DNA of 64,000 nt from Xiphydria camelus (Eukaryota; Arthropoda; Insecta; Hymenoptera; Xiphydriidae), in contig OY783192.1 of NCBI GenBank assembly GCA_963678675.1, positions 21,766,472 through 21,830,471 on the forward strand, read 5' to 3'. The first letter of the stretch is position 1; the number at the start of each line of letters is the position of its first letter. A model generated the notes under the pieces. That model saw only the letters and a program-made list of their open reading frames with translations. It did not search any database and was not told the origin of the DNA. The translations under genes and the position numbers were made by a program. Positions 21,979 through 33,755 of this stretch are shown in pieces.

Positions 21979-22280
21979 ATGGTGGAACCTGGTTTTGTTC
22001 AGGGGCAGTCCGATAATTTGCCAAAAATTGATTCGTTTATGTTGTCCAGTTTTATAGCAGGCCAGTCAGACTTTGTTAGCGCTGAAATAAGAGGCGTTAA
22101 AACTGCCAGGTTAGTATGACCATAATTTTCATTATTAGTAGGTACCCCTTTCTGAATGCTAGATGCTCACCTACCACATGTGCCATAAATCTTATAGGTA
22201 GGTAACATTAAAATAGCTAATTATCAATATCTATTACAGATCGGCGCGTGAAAATTACGGAGACAATGCAATCGAGAGTT
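21979..22280 (+). pseudogene. first exons of a SWIM/YqaJ-type gene, truncated
   Basis: ATG at 21979 opens a 43-codon exon (VEPGFVQGQSDNLPKIDSF, FVSAEIRGVKTA) that ends AG|GTTAGT at 22109/22110. The intron is 130 bp, ending CTATTACAG at 22239. Exon 2 continues in phase as R-SARENYGDNAIESLG and then degenerates by ~22280. I recognise LPKIDSF, SAEIRGVK and SARE-YGD-A from memory of a multi-copy insect family whose later exons carry a SWIM zinc finger and a YqaJ-like nuclease fold. Neither domain is present here. Upstream at ~21925 is a TATATTTTA stretch, and a TGACGTCA word lies 129 bp before the ATG. Likely a pseudogene or captured fragment. Confidence 0.45.
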
Positions 22281-23194
22281 TGGGTCACAAAAACGTTAAC
22301 CGAAGTTGTAGCGCAAAATATTAAGAGTTATAATCGTGCTATAAATATTTTAAATAAAAACGGTACCTCGACACGAAGCTACGTTGCGTGACGTCAGCTG
22401 CTGGACACCCCCGCCACAATGTCCAAACTATGCTCGCAACGAGTAGATTTACCGTAGAAAACGCTCATCTGGGCCGCTAGGCCCGCCGGGTTTTTTCCGG
22501 TTGTAAAGTATTGAAAACTTTTTAGCAAGGGTAAAGTTATAAATCTGTACCCTCTCTCTTATCTTTCCTTTGCGGTAAAAAATCATAGTCTTAAACTTAG
22601 GATTATAAATATCTAACATCGAGCATTTTTTGCTTATTTCAATACTCTCACTCAAGAAGTAATCGATTAAATTAATGTAGAAGTTGTTTTATCTATTATA
22701 TAATTTGCTTTTGGGGATCATAACAATGGTCCAACATTTGTTGCTACGGATTAAGGAAAAACCCCAAAAGAAAATCTTAATCAGACCAAATAATCATTAT
22801 CATTCAATCTTAAATCTATGCTGATACATACATAGTTTGTAGATAAAAATTACTCTTATATTCTAGTAAGATTACATAAAAATTGATAGTATTGTGATTA
22901 AATTTATAAAAAATTAATATTCAACTTATTCGATTCTCTTTGAATGTCTTTATTTCGTGGAATTGCGAAGTACAACTTATCAGGTGCAGTTACCGAAGTA
23001 TTTCTGCACTTTGGTACGACACAATAATAATGTCTTCGAGACGGTTTTTTTCTGCGACACTATCGGTCGTATTAAAGTAGGTACGTCGCACAAACTCTAC
23101 AGTTCGCAATTGACCAAACTCTGGGAAAATCTGAACGAAGAATGCGCACAGCGCCAACTGCAAGCGGTAAACTTGTAGCCGGCCGGCGACTAGG
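22281..23194. other. anonymous, AT-rich; one unassigned ORF
   Basis: No recognised gene. A 73-residue plus-strand frame at 22957-23178 (YQVQLPKYFCTLVRH, ENLNEECAQRQLQ) ends close to the right inverted 19-mer. It has no motif I can name; it might be a distal piece of the same interrupted gene, but this is a guess. Confidence 0.35.
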
Positions 23195-23229
23195 GGACGA
23201 TCCGTGACGTCACAGCTGCTATCTGCATT

Positions 23230-25446
23230 CCCGAGGCGAAATTTCTGTATTCATTTTGACACTGAACACCCTGCTATGACCCTTACTTCACCCTGAACAC
23301 ACTGTTTCGACGCTGCTTTCACCCTGCTACTACCGAAAATGGAATTACGTAGGGTCAGCAGTGTCCAAGTCAGTGTCATTTTCACATGGACATGAACACT
23401 ACTTTGACACTGAAGACACTGCTATGCCCCTCTCTGACCCTTACTTCACCCTGAACACACTGTTTCGGCGCTGCTTTCACCCTGACTACGCTACATTCTT
23501 TCATTCTAACCAATAGAAGGGTCGTCAGTGTCGAATAAGGTTCAACCGGAAATTTTATTTTCATACTCATTTAGACCCTGAACACACTGCTCTTACCCAA
23601 GTCGAAGATTTTATATTCATTTTGACACTGAACACACTGCTATGCCTCTCTATGATTTTTACTTCATGCTGAACACACGCCACAGCCCCTTTACTGCATA
23701 GAAGCAAAAGGTATTGAAATTCAAAATTATGAATAAAAAACTTATATTTCAAGAACTTAGAAAAATTGTCAGTTTCGGACTTAGAAAATTTATTATTTTC
23801 AAGTCCCTGCATGCAGGAGACCGAAATTTTTCTGTCTCGTTCGTCATGTTGAAAATATTCTAAGTCCGAAACTCTAACAATTTCTCTAAGTTCTTGAAAT
23901 ATAAGTTTTTTACTCGTAATTTGGAATTTCAATACCTTTCACTTCTATGCAGCATATATTAAAAAGCACATATTATAGTAAATCAAAGACAATCAATTAA
24001 TGTAGGATGATTTGCGTCTATGCAAGAATATTTATCAAAAGATGTAATAACAAATTTAGAAAAATGTTGACAAAAGAATTCTTATTTTAAGACTTGGTTA
24101 GCTGTAGTGGAAGCATACGGTTGACGTGTGAGAGGGAGTGAGTGAAAAGCGAAGAAATAAGTGAATATAGGTATAGGGAAGCCGAAAAATGAGGCAAGCG
24201 TGAAGGAAAGATAGATAGGCAGCTGATAAGATAATAGATAAGTGCGGGAAGAGGAAGAAAGGTAGAAATTACGGAAAAGGAAAGCGGGGGAAAGATAGAG
24301 GTTAGGGCAAGTTTAGGAGGTTAGATCAGATGGTCAAGCGGGGAGGAGATAAGGTAGGAAGTATTCAGCGAAGAGAAACGATGGTCGATAAGGAGGATCG
24401 CGGGCGAGTGAAACCGGGAAGAAAAGAAGAAGCGGGAAAATCAAAAGTAGGACGGCCATCGAACGCGGAGAGGCATCTAATAAAAAGAACGTCCCGACCT
24501 GGAGTATAAATCCGAAATTATTCAAAGGATTGCTTGGTAAGTAAATCAATTTAAAAGCTTTAATCACTTACATGCAGTAATATGATTGCGAATTAAAATG
24601 ATGTATTCTAGAAACGTTGCTGCAGCAGTTCCAGTAGTTGCCACATCAACAATAACCGGAAATAGTTCTAAAAATGTTAGTCAAGTGAAAATCAATTTGG
24701 TATATTGCAGATTTTTTTATTTTATGATATTGAATTATATTATTACTATATAACTATAAATATTATGAATATATATTACAAATACTATAAATATTACGTT
24801 ATTACTATATAATTCTAAATAATATGAATATATATTATAAATACTATAAATATCATATTACAATTATATAACTATACATATTATGTGAATATATATTTAT
24901 AATATAATTAACTTTTAAATGATATTCATCATGTTGTAAACTTCTGTATTAAAAATGTATGCAGTCGATAGACTCTGCAAAAAGTATAGAACTACTTCAT
25001 AGATTTGTTAAATAATGTTTAAAAAATTCGGTAACAAAATTATTTTTATTTGTATCATAAGGAAGAAATTATCAAGGCACTGCAACAATTTGAAGTAGCA
25101 AAATTCTAGTCCTATACTTTCTGTGGAGTTTACATAGATCGCATACATATTTAAGAAAACCCTATTTCCAACCTGAATACCCTGAATTTCAGCTACCTGC
25201 TAACCACGCTGAAGACCCTGAATAGCAGGGTCACCAGTGTCAAAATGAGTATAGAAAGTTTGCGTTCAAAGACACTGACTTGACCCTGCTACTACCGAAA
25301 AAGGAATTATGTAGGGTCAGCAGTGTCAAAGTCAGTGTCATTTTCACATGGACATGGACACTACTTTGACACTGAAGACACTGCTAGCGCAAGGGAAACT
25401 AGCAGGGTGTTCAGTGTCAAAGTGAATATAGAAATTTCGCCTCGGG
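23230..25446. mobile_element. 2.2 kb non-autonomous element with inverted ends
   Basis: The ends are inverted repeats of ~47 bp starting CCCGAGGCGAAATTTCT (left at 23230; right ends CCTCGGG at 25446). Inside, the words GACACTGAAGACACTGCTA and CCCTGAACACACTG occur many times. A ~105 bp block (about 23327-23432) is repeated in direct orientation near the other end (about 25278-25386). The middle (23950-25100) is AT-rich or purine-rich without a transposase. Flanks are ...ATT | element | TTC..., so the target duplication is unclear (TT at most). Confidence 0.7.
23696..23952. repeat. near-perfect palindrome nested in the 2.2 kb element
   Basis: Arms CTGCATAGAAG...AAAGGTATTGAAATTC and its inverse, continuing through AACTTATATTTCAAGAACTTAG. 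Each arm is ~110 bp with a short centre around 23824. Looks like a small foldback MITE inserted into the larger element. Confidence 0.7.
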
Positions 25447-25727
25447 TTCATCGCGCCGTTTCTTGTGGGCGGAGCTAAGCCGATATTTCAAAACCGATTT
25501 TTCAGCTTATTTTACGCTTAATTTAATTTTTTCAAAAACCACCTTATTTCTAATGTTATTGTCTTTCAACACAACATCATAACAAAATTCATGTCATTTC
25601 TCCATTGCACAAGATATTGTTGCAGTATAGCGCATGCAATGAGAGGCTGTAATAAAAAGCCCGCAGGCAGAAAGTAGCAGAAATTTTGTTCTAAATACGC
25701 GTGAAAAGCCGAACGTGCACTGACTCA

Positions 25728-26338
<611 letters not shown>

Positions 26339-27798
26339 GACAATTTCAAATTACCCACAAATACTATTTAACATCATACCGCATGATATAAAATTTGTTC
26401 CACTTATGAAATAATAAAAATATTAGGATTTCCAACCTCAACAAGATTTGGCATTAACTTTGAATAATAGAAGATAATATTCCCATCGGCACATTATACC
26501 CAATAAAAGTTCGACTTCCCCGACCGAAATCCCCCTTCGAAGCAGCTTCTGGGCACGAAATTCGCGCATACGTATACATACGCGCATTTGCAGTCAGACG
26601 GCGACCAGTTTTCCATGCGAGGAAGGGGTCAGATAATTCGAGGAAGAAACGTGTGCATCTACATATTTATACGTCGTGCCATCGACGAATCGCCAACTCG
26701 TCCGTGCGTCCTCTGCACGCCGGAAAACGGAGAAGGTTGGGAGAAAATGGAGTGAGAGGGGGGTGGGAGGGGGTGGGAGGGGGCTATAATGCAAGTCGTT
26801 CTCCCGGAAAATGTACGTTTTGGCTTCGAACTCGAAAGTCGCGGTATCGTTCGCTCCGCGATTGCGAACCAACTTTTTTCTTTTTCAAACCCGCGTGCAT
26901 GTAAACCGCCGTGCATATATCTACGTATGTACACACATACGGATGTAACTATAGGAGGTGTAGAACGCGACCTCCTCTCCCACCCTCCTCCCTTGGTGCG
27001 CGCGTGTAACGATATATATACAACTCCAATAAAGATCATCTGTGTTCGTGGAAGCGCGTACGTGTCGAATGCGACTGCAGAGAGGAGCGCGACGTAATCG
27101 TGGGAATGAGACGAATACGGCGTAGCGAGAGATCCGACGTCGTAGCGAGAGATCCGACGTCGCGCGGTTGGCGCGCGAATCTTCCCACGCTGGTGTAATA
27201 ACGCGACGGTGGCGGAGAGGTACGCGAACGATCGTACGATCGAAGCCATTATGCAATACGCGGTGCATCTGGCCCCTCCGTTATAAGAGGCGCGCGAGTG
27301 CGAGAGAAACCGTTAAGGGTAAAGACATCCTCAATCGGGATTCGTGCTTTGGTTAACCACGAAACCCTATCTTCAGAATTAATTTTCTTGAAAACGGTTT
27401 ATTCTATCGAGATGAACTAAGAGTACCTTTTTTACGTAAAAAACTTGGAAATTTTATAATTTTGAACGAAAACCGTAATAAACTGAAACATAAAAAAATA
27501 GGGTTATTTTAGCCATTAACCTTCCCGGTATGTGACGCGCCTGACAAAAATTTTTAAATTCTGAATTCAGAATCGAGTTCAGCGCCAAAAGTTTATACCG
27601 TGTATGTATTTTCAAAGTTTTATTGTTAACGGTTTCGGAAATATTGAGGAAAACCGTCTTCAGGGTGCCCCATTCGAAGGAGCGTAGCTTCTTTATAAAG
27701 CATTTCCGGACCAATGTTGGTAGGAACTTTTTGTCTTATTTTTATCTGAGGATTACGCCCTCGAAAAGTTTACGCTTACTTTTGAAACACCATGTATA
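26339..27798. other. anonymous CpG-rich then AT-rich DNA, no gene
   Basis: 26560-27350 is CpG-rich with several overlapping frames on both strands, none recognisable. A 20 bp unit GTAGCGAGAGATCCGACGTC is repeated in tandem at about 27122-27161. 27360-27798 is AT-rich. The CpG-rich part could be regulatory host DNA; I see no exon. Confidence 0.45.
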
Positions 27799-29561
27799 CC
27801 GCATGTCCTATGGCCAACCGCGCAGGTGAGCTGCGACCTGAATTCTTGACTTCGGCAGTATTTATGGTACAGTTAGAGTGGGCTTCAGACGACTGCGCTG
27901 CATAAGAACGAAAAGTGTCGACTGCTCTTCTAATAGCTGTCAATTCGGGAGATCGAAGCGTTTCGTGTAACCTCAAAATCGTAAAGTTTTGAATTGGTAG
28001 TGAATAACACAGGTTTACAAAAAAAAAAAAGTCCGGACTATTTGACCGGACTATGGTATTCCGAGGTATTTTTGCGTCCTGAATCCGATCCCGAGGTCAT
28101 CTGAGCCCCATCACGTCAGAAAAACGAGATTTGCAAGGAGGAGGTTGCCACTGCAGACGCACAAATTTTTGGCTCATGTTCTACATGCTGTTTCATAGGG
28201 CCGATTGTACACGAACAATCGGCTTTACAGAAGGGTCTTTATTGTTCGGATACAAACAATGTTCCCAAGAAGTCCCCTAACATGGTGCGAAATTTCAGCC
28301 GAATGGGTTGAGCAGTTCTCGAGATATGGAAGTTTTCCGTCAAGTTTCTGCGTCTTGGCAGGGAGTTTAAACTCGTGAATTGGTAAGATTCCTTCGTCAA
28401 CTTACAGCAAATTTATGCCGTCCAATTGTGTTGGTTGTAATGTCTTTGAAAAGGGCAAGAGCCCGTGAAATAAATAAATAAGGAAATGGGACTGCCCTGA
28501 GCAGCACCCAGAGCATGACTCCAAGGTTCTAAGGCCACTAGGGTCAGTGCTGGGTCCACTGTCAATATGTCACAGTGAACGGATCGCCGGAATTGGATGC
28601 CTTGACAGGGAGATCGTAATCCGCGAAATACAACGATCATGGCAACATTTTATCCACTGGGGTGGTTCTGTGATAGTCCCGGTCGAGATTTAGGACTCCA
28701 TTCCAATGTTTGGAAGGTATTCAAAACCTAAACAGCTACCTTTTCCAACTCAACAGGTCGCTTGAGAAATTGTCCCGGGTCCAGTTCCAAAAAATGGTCA
28801 TTTTAACCTCTAAATGACCTTGAAATCTCGTTTTTCTGACGTGATGGGGCTCAGATGACCTCGGGATCGGATTCAGGACGCAAAAATACCTCGGAATACC
28901 ATGGTCCTGTCAAATAGTCCGGACTTTTTTTTTGTAAACCTGTGTAATTTGTAGAGAGAAGTGATGAGAAATAATCATAAATAATCTTCCGAATTGACAG
29001 CCATCGGGAAATCAGACGACGCTTTTCGCTCTTACGCTGCGTTCTTACGAAAAGTGTAAAACGTCTGATCTCCCGATGGCTATCAATTCGGGAGATCGAA
29101 GTCTAAGCTCGAAATCGTGAATCTTTGAATAAATGGTAAGTAATGTTCAGAAGTGAGAGTTAACAATCATTCGGGTTTTTTCGATGTCCAATCGAATTAC
29201 ACGCCTCATGCCTATTTGTTTCAGAAATTATTTCCGCGCTAGCACCGCGCGTGTCTAGGAAGTAGTTTTACGAAGTGGCGTGAGCGATACCTAAGGTGTC
29301 AATTCGGAAGATTATTTATGATTATTTCTCATCACTTTTCTCTCTCTACAAATCATTCACTACTAATTCAAAACTTTACGATTTTGAGGTTACACGAAAC
29401 GTTTCGATCTCCCGAATTGACCGCTATTAGAAGAGCAGTCGACACTTTTCGTTCTTATGCAGCGCACTCGTCTGAAGTCCACTCTAACTGTACTATAAAT
29501 ACTGCCGAAGTCAAGAATTCAGGTCGCAGCTCACCTGCGCGGTTGGCCATAGGACATGCGG
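27799..29561. mobile_element. TA-duplicating MITE, copy 2 (interrupted)
   Basis: Same ends (CCGCATGTCC ... GGACATGCGG) and internal palindrome as 11684-12496. Without the insertion at 28008-28944 and its TAA duplication it is ~823 bp, against 813 for copy 1. Flanked by TA on both sides (...ATGTA-TA | ... | TA-TATGTG). The two copies are nearly identical over long blocks, so the family moved relatively recently. Confidence 0.85.
28008..28944. mobile_element. 937 bp non-autonomous relative of the 4.6 kb TAA transposon
   Basis: Ends start CACAGGTTTACAAAAAAA with long inverted subterminal homology (GTCCGGACTATTTGAC, CCGAGGTATTTTTGCGTCCTG, TGACGTGATGGGGCTC). TAA flanks lie at 28005-28007 and 28945-28947; comparison with MITE copy 1 shows the empty site GAATAATTTGTAG. 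The opening CACAG-T--ACAAAAAAA, the TAA duplication and the ...CTGAATCC... / GACCTTGAAAT words are shared with 9654-14267. The 28350-28790 interior has no transposase. Confidence 0.8.
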
Positions 29562-29948
29562 TATATGTGTACGTATGTATGTGTATTTGTATATTTGTAT
29601 GCTCTTTATACAAGGCTACAGTTTTTATCTGATGTCGATGAAATTTGGCACATGTATGCTTTAAAAGAAGATGGAAAATACTGTCTACATTTGGTTTACA
29701 AAAACCCACTCCTACTATCCTTTTTAACTCCCTTAAGTAAAATTTATACTCGTGCAACTTTTTAGTTTTTCGCAAATATCTTAAAAACAATGAAGAAATC
29801 GGTGAAAGTAGATAGTGATATTCAAAAACTCGATAAAATTTCATGTCGAATGGCGTTGTACCGGTTCCGATCATACAATTATTATCTTACTATAGAAAGC
29901 TTTTACAAAATTGACTAAACCCCGGGAAACGCCGGGTAGAACAGCTAG
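29562..29948 (+). mobile_element. Helitron-like 3' end fragment
   Basis: Ends with the stem CCCGG-GAAACG-CCGGG followed eight bases later by CTAG (29945-29948) and T, the classical Helitron 3' structure. Upstream the text TCTGATGTCGATGAAATTTGGCACATGTATG (positions 29620-29650) is of the type repeated in insect Helitron-like families. The 5' end is not recognisable; the MITE copy 2 sits at the left border. No Rep/helicase coding. Confidence 0.55.
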
Positions 29949-30218
29949 TTCATTAAATTGTCTTATCTATAGCAGGCACGTGAGACGTCTTTTTCACTTA
30001 CGTTGCGTTCGAAAGTATATTATTTGTTCAACACACACGATATAACATATTAAATTTATTCACGCGTGCTTCTTCATTATGGACCATATAATTATACTAA
30101 AGTTTTCCTTAGTTTCCGTAAAATCCGAGGTGAGTCCGGTTCCAATTATCTCGGATAATAGGAGTTCTACTATATTTGGGAAATTAATATGCATAAGTAT
30201 ATTAATGTGCATAATATA

Positions 30219-30433
30219 AGGGGTGTTCCACTCAGTATAGTCATGGCGTATGTAGCCTAATTTGCCCATACTTGTCCCGCCGACCAGTGATGGATTGACG
30301 GCATAAGTATTGACTTACAACCAAATTCTGACTGTCAGTCAATATTTATGCCGTCAATCTATTATTTATCGGCGGGACAAGTATTGCCAAATTAGGCCAC
30401 ACCCGGCATGATTATCCTGAGCGGAATACCCTG
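30219..30433. mobile_element. 215 bp palindromic MITE
   Basis: Inverted arms of ~100 bp: GGGGTGTTCC...GGCATAAGTATTGAC against the inverse GTCAATATTTATGCC...GGAATACCCTG, with shared CTTGTCCCGCCGA / TCGGCGGGACAAG. Flanked by TA on both sides (30217-30218, 30434-30435). Non-coding. Confidence 0.75.
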
Positions 30434-31711
30434 TATAATACCAGTGCCAAATGAAGGATTCTAACGAGAAAATAGAACGTATCTCCAACCTCTACGTAGA
30501 AGTTGCACATATTTTTGTTTTATAATCAACAATTTTCGGTCATTTCAATTTAGCTGGAAATACACTTCAACGTTAACCGTAACAATAGAACAGAATTCAC
30601 CCTTATCAATTCCATTCCGCCTCGAGTGTGTGTGTGTACGACGTGTAATGTCCTTGCAAAATTCAACACCGCTTATATTATTACAAACTGTGACGCGGCA
30701 AACGAGCGCCAAAGATTTCGCCTCCTTTTGATACCCATTTAACGGCGCGAGGAACGCGCGGTTCTCCTGAAATTCGTTGAATCGCGACAGACGTTACTCG
30801 GGCGAACTAACGCGTACATCTTCCCCGATAATCTCTCTCGCCGCGTGGCTCGTGTCTCGAAACGAGGATTAATAATATAAGCCAGGAGGGTGGCAAATAG
30901 GAGCGACATCACGTCGTCAGGTGCTCTCACCTCCTCCGTTCTACCCCTTCTTCGCCCACTAGGGGAAAGGGTGGAAGGTAAGGAGGGAAGGGGGAGGGCG
31001 AAGATAATTAAACCACGGCCCTGGGTGCTCTCCTCGAAGTAATGGCGTTATCGTCTCAGTTACCTGCACGTTACCAGGGGGATAGTATGTCTCCCGTCCT
31101 CCGCCCCTTCCTGTGCACACGGCAGGGGATGGCGACGACGATGCTCGGATGCTCGGCGGAAAGGAAGAAGGAAACGGCGTTAATAATGCAAGACGTCGAC
31201 ACTGCAACCGGGTGGTAGGTATACGAATTTAAGTCTAGCATCGCAGAGTGAATTTGAATGAGGGGGTGGCGCGCGGTACCCCGAATGCATCGAAGCCGGT
31301 GCCACCGGGGCAGCAAGTGCGGGGCTTCGTGTACCTAGGAGAAGATCGAAATATCTTTCGCGTCTAAGTAGAGCGCGACACGCTCTCGAATTTTATCACA
31401 CGTTCGGCAAATTAATTCGTATGAAATGCATAATAAAATATTTATGTCTCCTTATCGGAGAAATTTACTCGCAGCTTCACGACCGATATTATGTCGTTTC
31501 TTTGGGAAGGTAAATTCATTCTGTCGTGATATTCGGTCATGGTAATATATCTACTCGTATATATGTACCTATTACGTTCTAGAAAAGGATGAATATTGAA
31601 TCGCTACGCATTCGCTAAACAAAGAGATCTATTTTTTTTTAGGATTGCAATGCGCTTTAATATTATCTTACCATGAACATAATTATTAATCAGCATGATC
31701 ATTAATTATAA
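30434..31711. other. anonymous, partly CpG-rich; no gene
   Basis: 30600-31400 is GC/CpG-rich with (GT)n at ~30627 and G/C-rich tracts. Open frames on the minus strand are unrecognisable. It could be a host regulatory region, without direct evidence. Confidence 0.4.
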
Positions 31712-32017
31712 TATAGCATGTCAAATTAGCCAAGGACTTTTGGTGTATGACCCGTACTGTCCATTTAACCCTGAGTGGTTCTTAGGCCAGCCAATAGTGA
31801 GTCGCTACCTCTCACTTTGGCATGACGTCATATATGCATGACAGCCTCGGTCGAGTATTGTCAAGAAGTACCGAAGAACTTCCATTACATGAGCTGAACC
31901 AAAGTGTTAAACTGAAAGGTGACAACTCGCAATTGGCTGGCATTAAAACCAGCCAGAGTGAAATGAACGATGCCAGCCACACATCGAAATTTCCTTGCTA
32001 ATTAAACATGCTGTATA
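31712..32017. mobile_element. ~306 bp MITE with inverted ends, copy 1
   Basis: Ends TAGCATGTCAAATTAGCC / inverse ...GCTAATTAAACATGCTG, then imperfect arms GCCAGCCAATAGTGAG / CTCGCAATTGGCTGGC. TA-rich flanks suggest a TA duplication. A second copy, in opposite orientation, is 50446-50870. Confidence 0.65.
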
Positions 32018-33497
32018 TATTTACACTTGCATGATTTATCTAAAAAAGGTGGCGAGTGGTCGATAATCTATAAAAATCTCGATTCAAGCCTAAATCGTAA
32101 ATATAGGAGAGCGCGTCGAGAAACAGTGTGCACTCCTATTTACATTTGCGCTTGCTCCAATATTTCAGGAAATACTTCTTTTTCTTCCGATTTGAGGTAA
32201 AATCGTTCCCACCCATACTCTAACTATCGCCAAAAAAAAGTCTCTTGGGTTTAGCTGAAAGATATTTCTGAGTAAGATCAGATCCTCTAAACAAAACCCT
32301 GGACTCGGACAGTATTGCTAATCCGAATCGTCCGCTTCGCCGAACGAAGGTCGTATCGCTGGGCATAAAGTTTTGCCTATGTTGACAATCCCATAGGGAT
32401 TTTCCTTGAGCAGGCGGCTCCTTCTTACTTGTAAAGGATTCGTGCCTACAATTTCCACGAAACGGCTGCGTGGGAACGTGACACTAAATTTGCTCAAAAC
32501 AGAATATGTACATGTGATGCGAGAAACAGTAAATGTGGTTTCCCCTTAGGATAGATTTTAGCCAAATTGAAATGAGAATTAATATATAACTGATTAACCT
32601 TGTTGTATCTTTCAAAAAATTTAATTATTTGTCAACGGCTATAGAGAAACTTATACATATGTAGTTAATAATTTTTCCTTGGGATTACTGCAAAAAAATT
32701 AGAACGAATCAACTTGGAATCCCACCTCTTTTTCTCTCGGGGTACATGACGTGAGTACACTCGCATAGCGTCGATTATTTATAAATGACGTCGTAACAGC
32801 ATCGTTAATGCTGACTCCGCGCGAACATGCGATATTGGACGGCTGTCTGGCGCGGATCCGTGATTCAAATACGAGTTACATTAAGACGGCGCCACACACA
32901 AACTTCAGTTATTAGTCTTTAATTGAATTTCTAATTACACTTACCTTAGCGGCACCTGTATTTGATTAAATTTTTAATTAAACCCGATAACAGAAACGCC
33001 GGTGGTCAGCACTTTCGGAAATGAATGTCTACGCGTTTGGAAGTGACTCTCGTACTGGTCGAACGATACGACGCGCGGTACCGCGATGGCCAAGAAATTC
33101 CGGGCTTTGCGCTCGCTCGAAGGAGAATTTCTGCATGGTTTCAAAGGTTGTATACGGCCTTTTGTTCGCGTTATATAATACAGCACAGTGCGCTCCACTT
33201 TATAGGAGGACAGAGACCGGGGTGGGAGAAATATGGTACGGGGGTTGGAGGCAAAGCAGGGGCGAAAGATTTATTCGAAATGGAAAAGGGTCGAAAGAGG
33301 CTTATAAGCGTCGAACGTGTATTAAGTGGAAGGGGCCGAAATCAAAATTTGATCGAGTAAATTTAACAACGACAGCTGACTTTGTTAAGAGGAAAAATGT
33401 AATATTTAAAATAATCCACCCGTGGATCACTCGAAACTATTCTTTGGATACTTACGTTAAGTAATGGGGTATAAGTTGTTTCTTAATAGGTGCCGAT
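32018..33497. other. no recognised gene; unassigned ORF 33021-33464
   Basis: The longest plus frame, 33021-33464 (147 codons, basic), has no motif I recognise and overlaps another open frame, so it is probably chance in CpG-rich DNA. The rest is anonymous. Confidence 0.4.
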
Positions 33498-33585
33498 GTA
33501 TATCTGTACCTTAGAGCCAGACTATGTTAAGTCCTATGTTAAGCCTATGGATTTAACATAGTCTGGCTCTGAGGTACAGATATGT
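33498..33585 (+). repeat. 88 bp hairpin with 37 bp stem (possible structured RNA)
   Basis: Arms 33498-33534 and 33549-33585 with a 14-base loop. Every stem position pairs if the plus strand is transcribed: the four departures from perfect inversion are all G-U wobbles. On the minus strand they would be A-C mismatches. Core arm: ATCTGTACCTTAGAGCCAGA. It could be a very short palindromic element or a small-RNA precursor; no expression evidence. Confidence 0.5.
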
Positions 33586-33755
33586 TCCAAATATATTTAA
33601 GAGTGTCGAAATCTTTGATTTCGTTAAACCGCTTTATGTGCTCTATTTTTAAATTCTTTCTACTTCTTTTAATACGACAAATAGAAAAACGTCATGTGTC
33701 TTTTTTTAAATTGAGTGTAAAACCTTTGAATTTTTGTGCTAAGGTTGATACGATA

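Larger units (their letters stand above)
21849..23213. repeat. inverted 19-mers bounding a gene fragment (candidate mobile segment)
   Basis: GTGACGTCACGGATCGTCC at 21849-21867 recurs as an exact inverted copy at 23195-23213. A related word (GTGACGTCAGCTGCT) lies at 22388. The three contain the CRE-like palindrome TGACGTCA. Between them lie the spliced SWIM/YqaJ-like fragment and anonymous DNA. It could be a transposon with short inverted ends, or a promoter-type repeat; target duplications were not recognised. Confidence 0.4.

Noticed and set aside
21840..23220. TGACGTCA words as proof of a CRE-driven promoter
   Set aside because: The same 8-mer occurs elsewhere in the window (about 5441 and 31825) without a gene, and two of the three here belong to the inverted repeats.
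26653..27268. Cluster of ORFs up to 196 codons in CpG-rich DNA
   Set aside because: Open on both strands in several frames because stop codons are rare in this composition; no conserved motif or splice pattern seen.
33021..33464. 147-codon basic ORF
   Set aside because: Overlapping open frame on the same strand, no recognisable domain, Met placement arbitrary in CpG-rich DNA. Noted as unassigned only.
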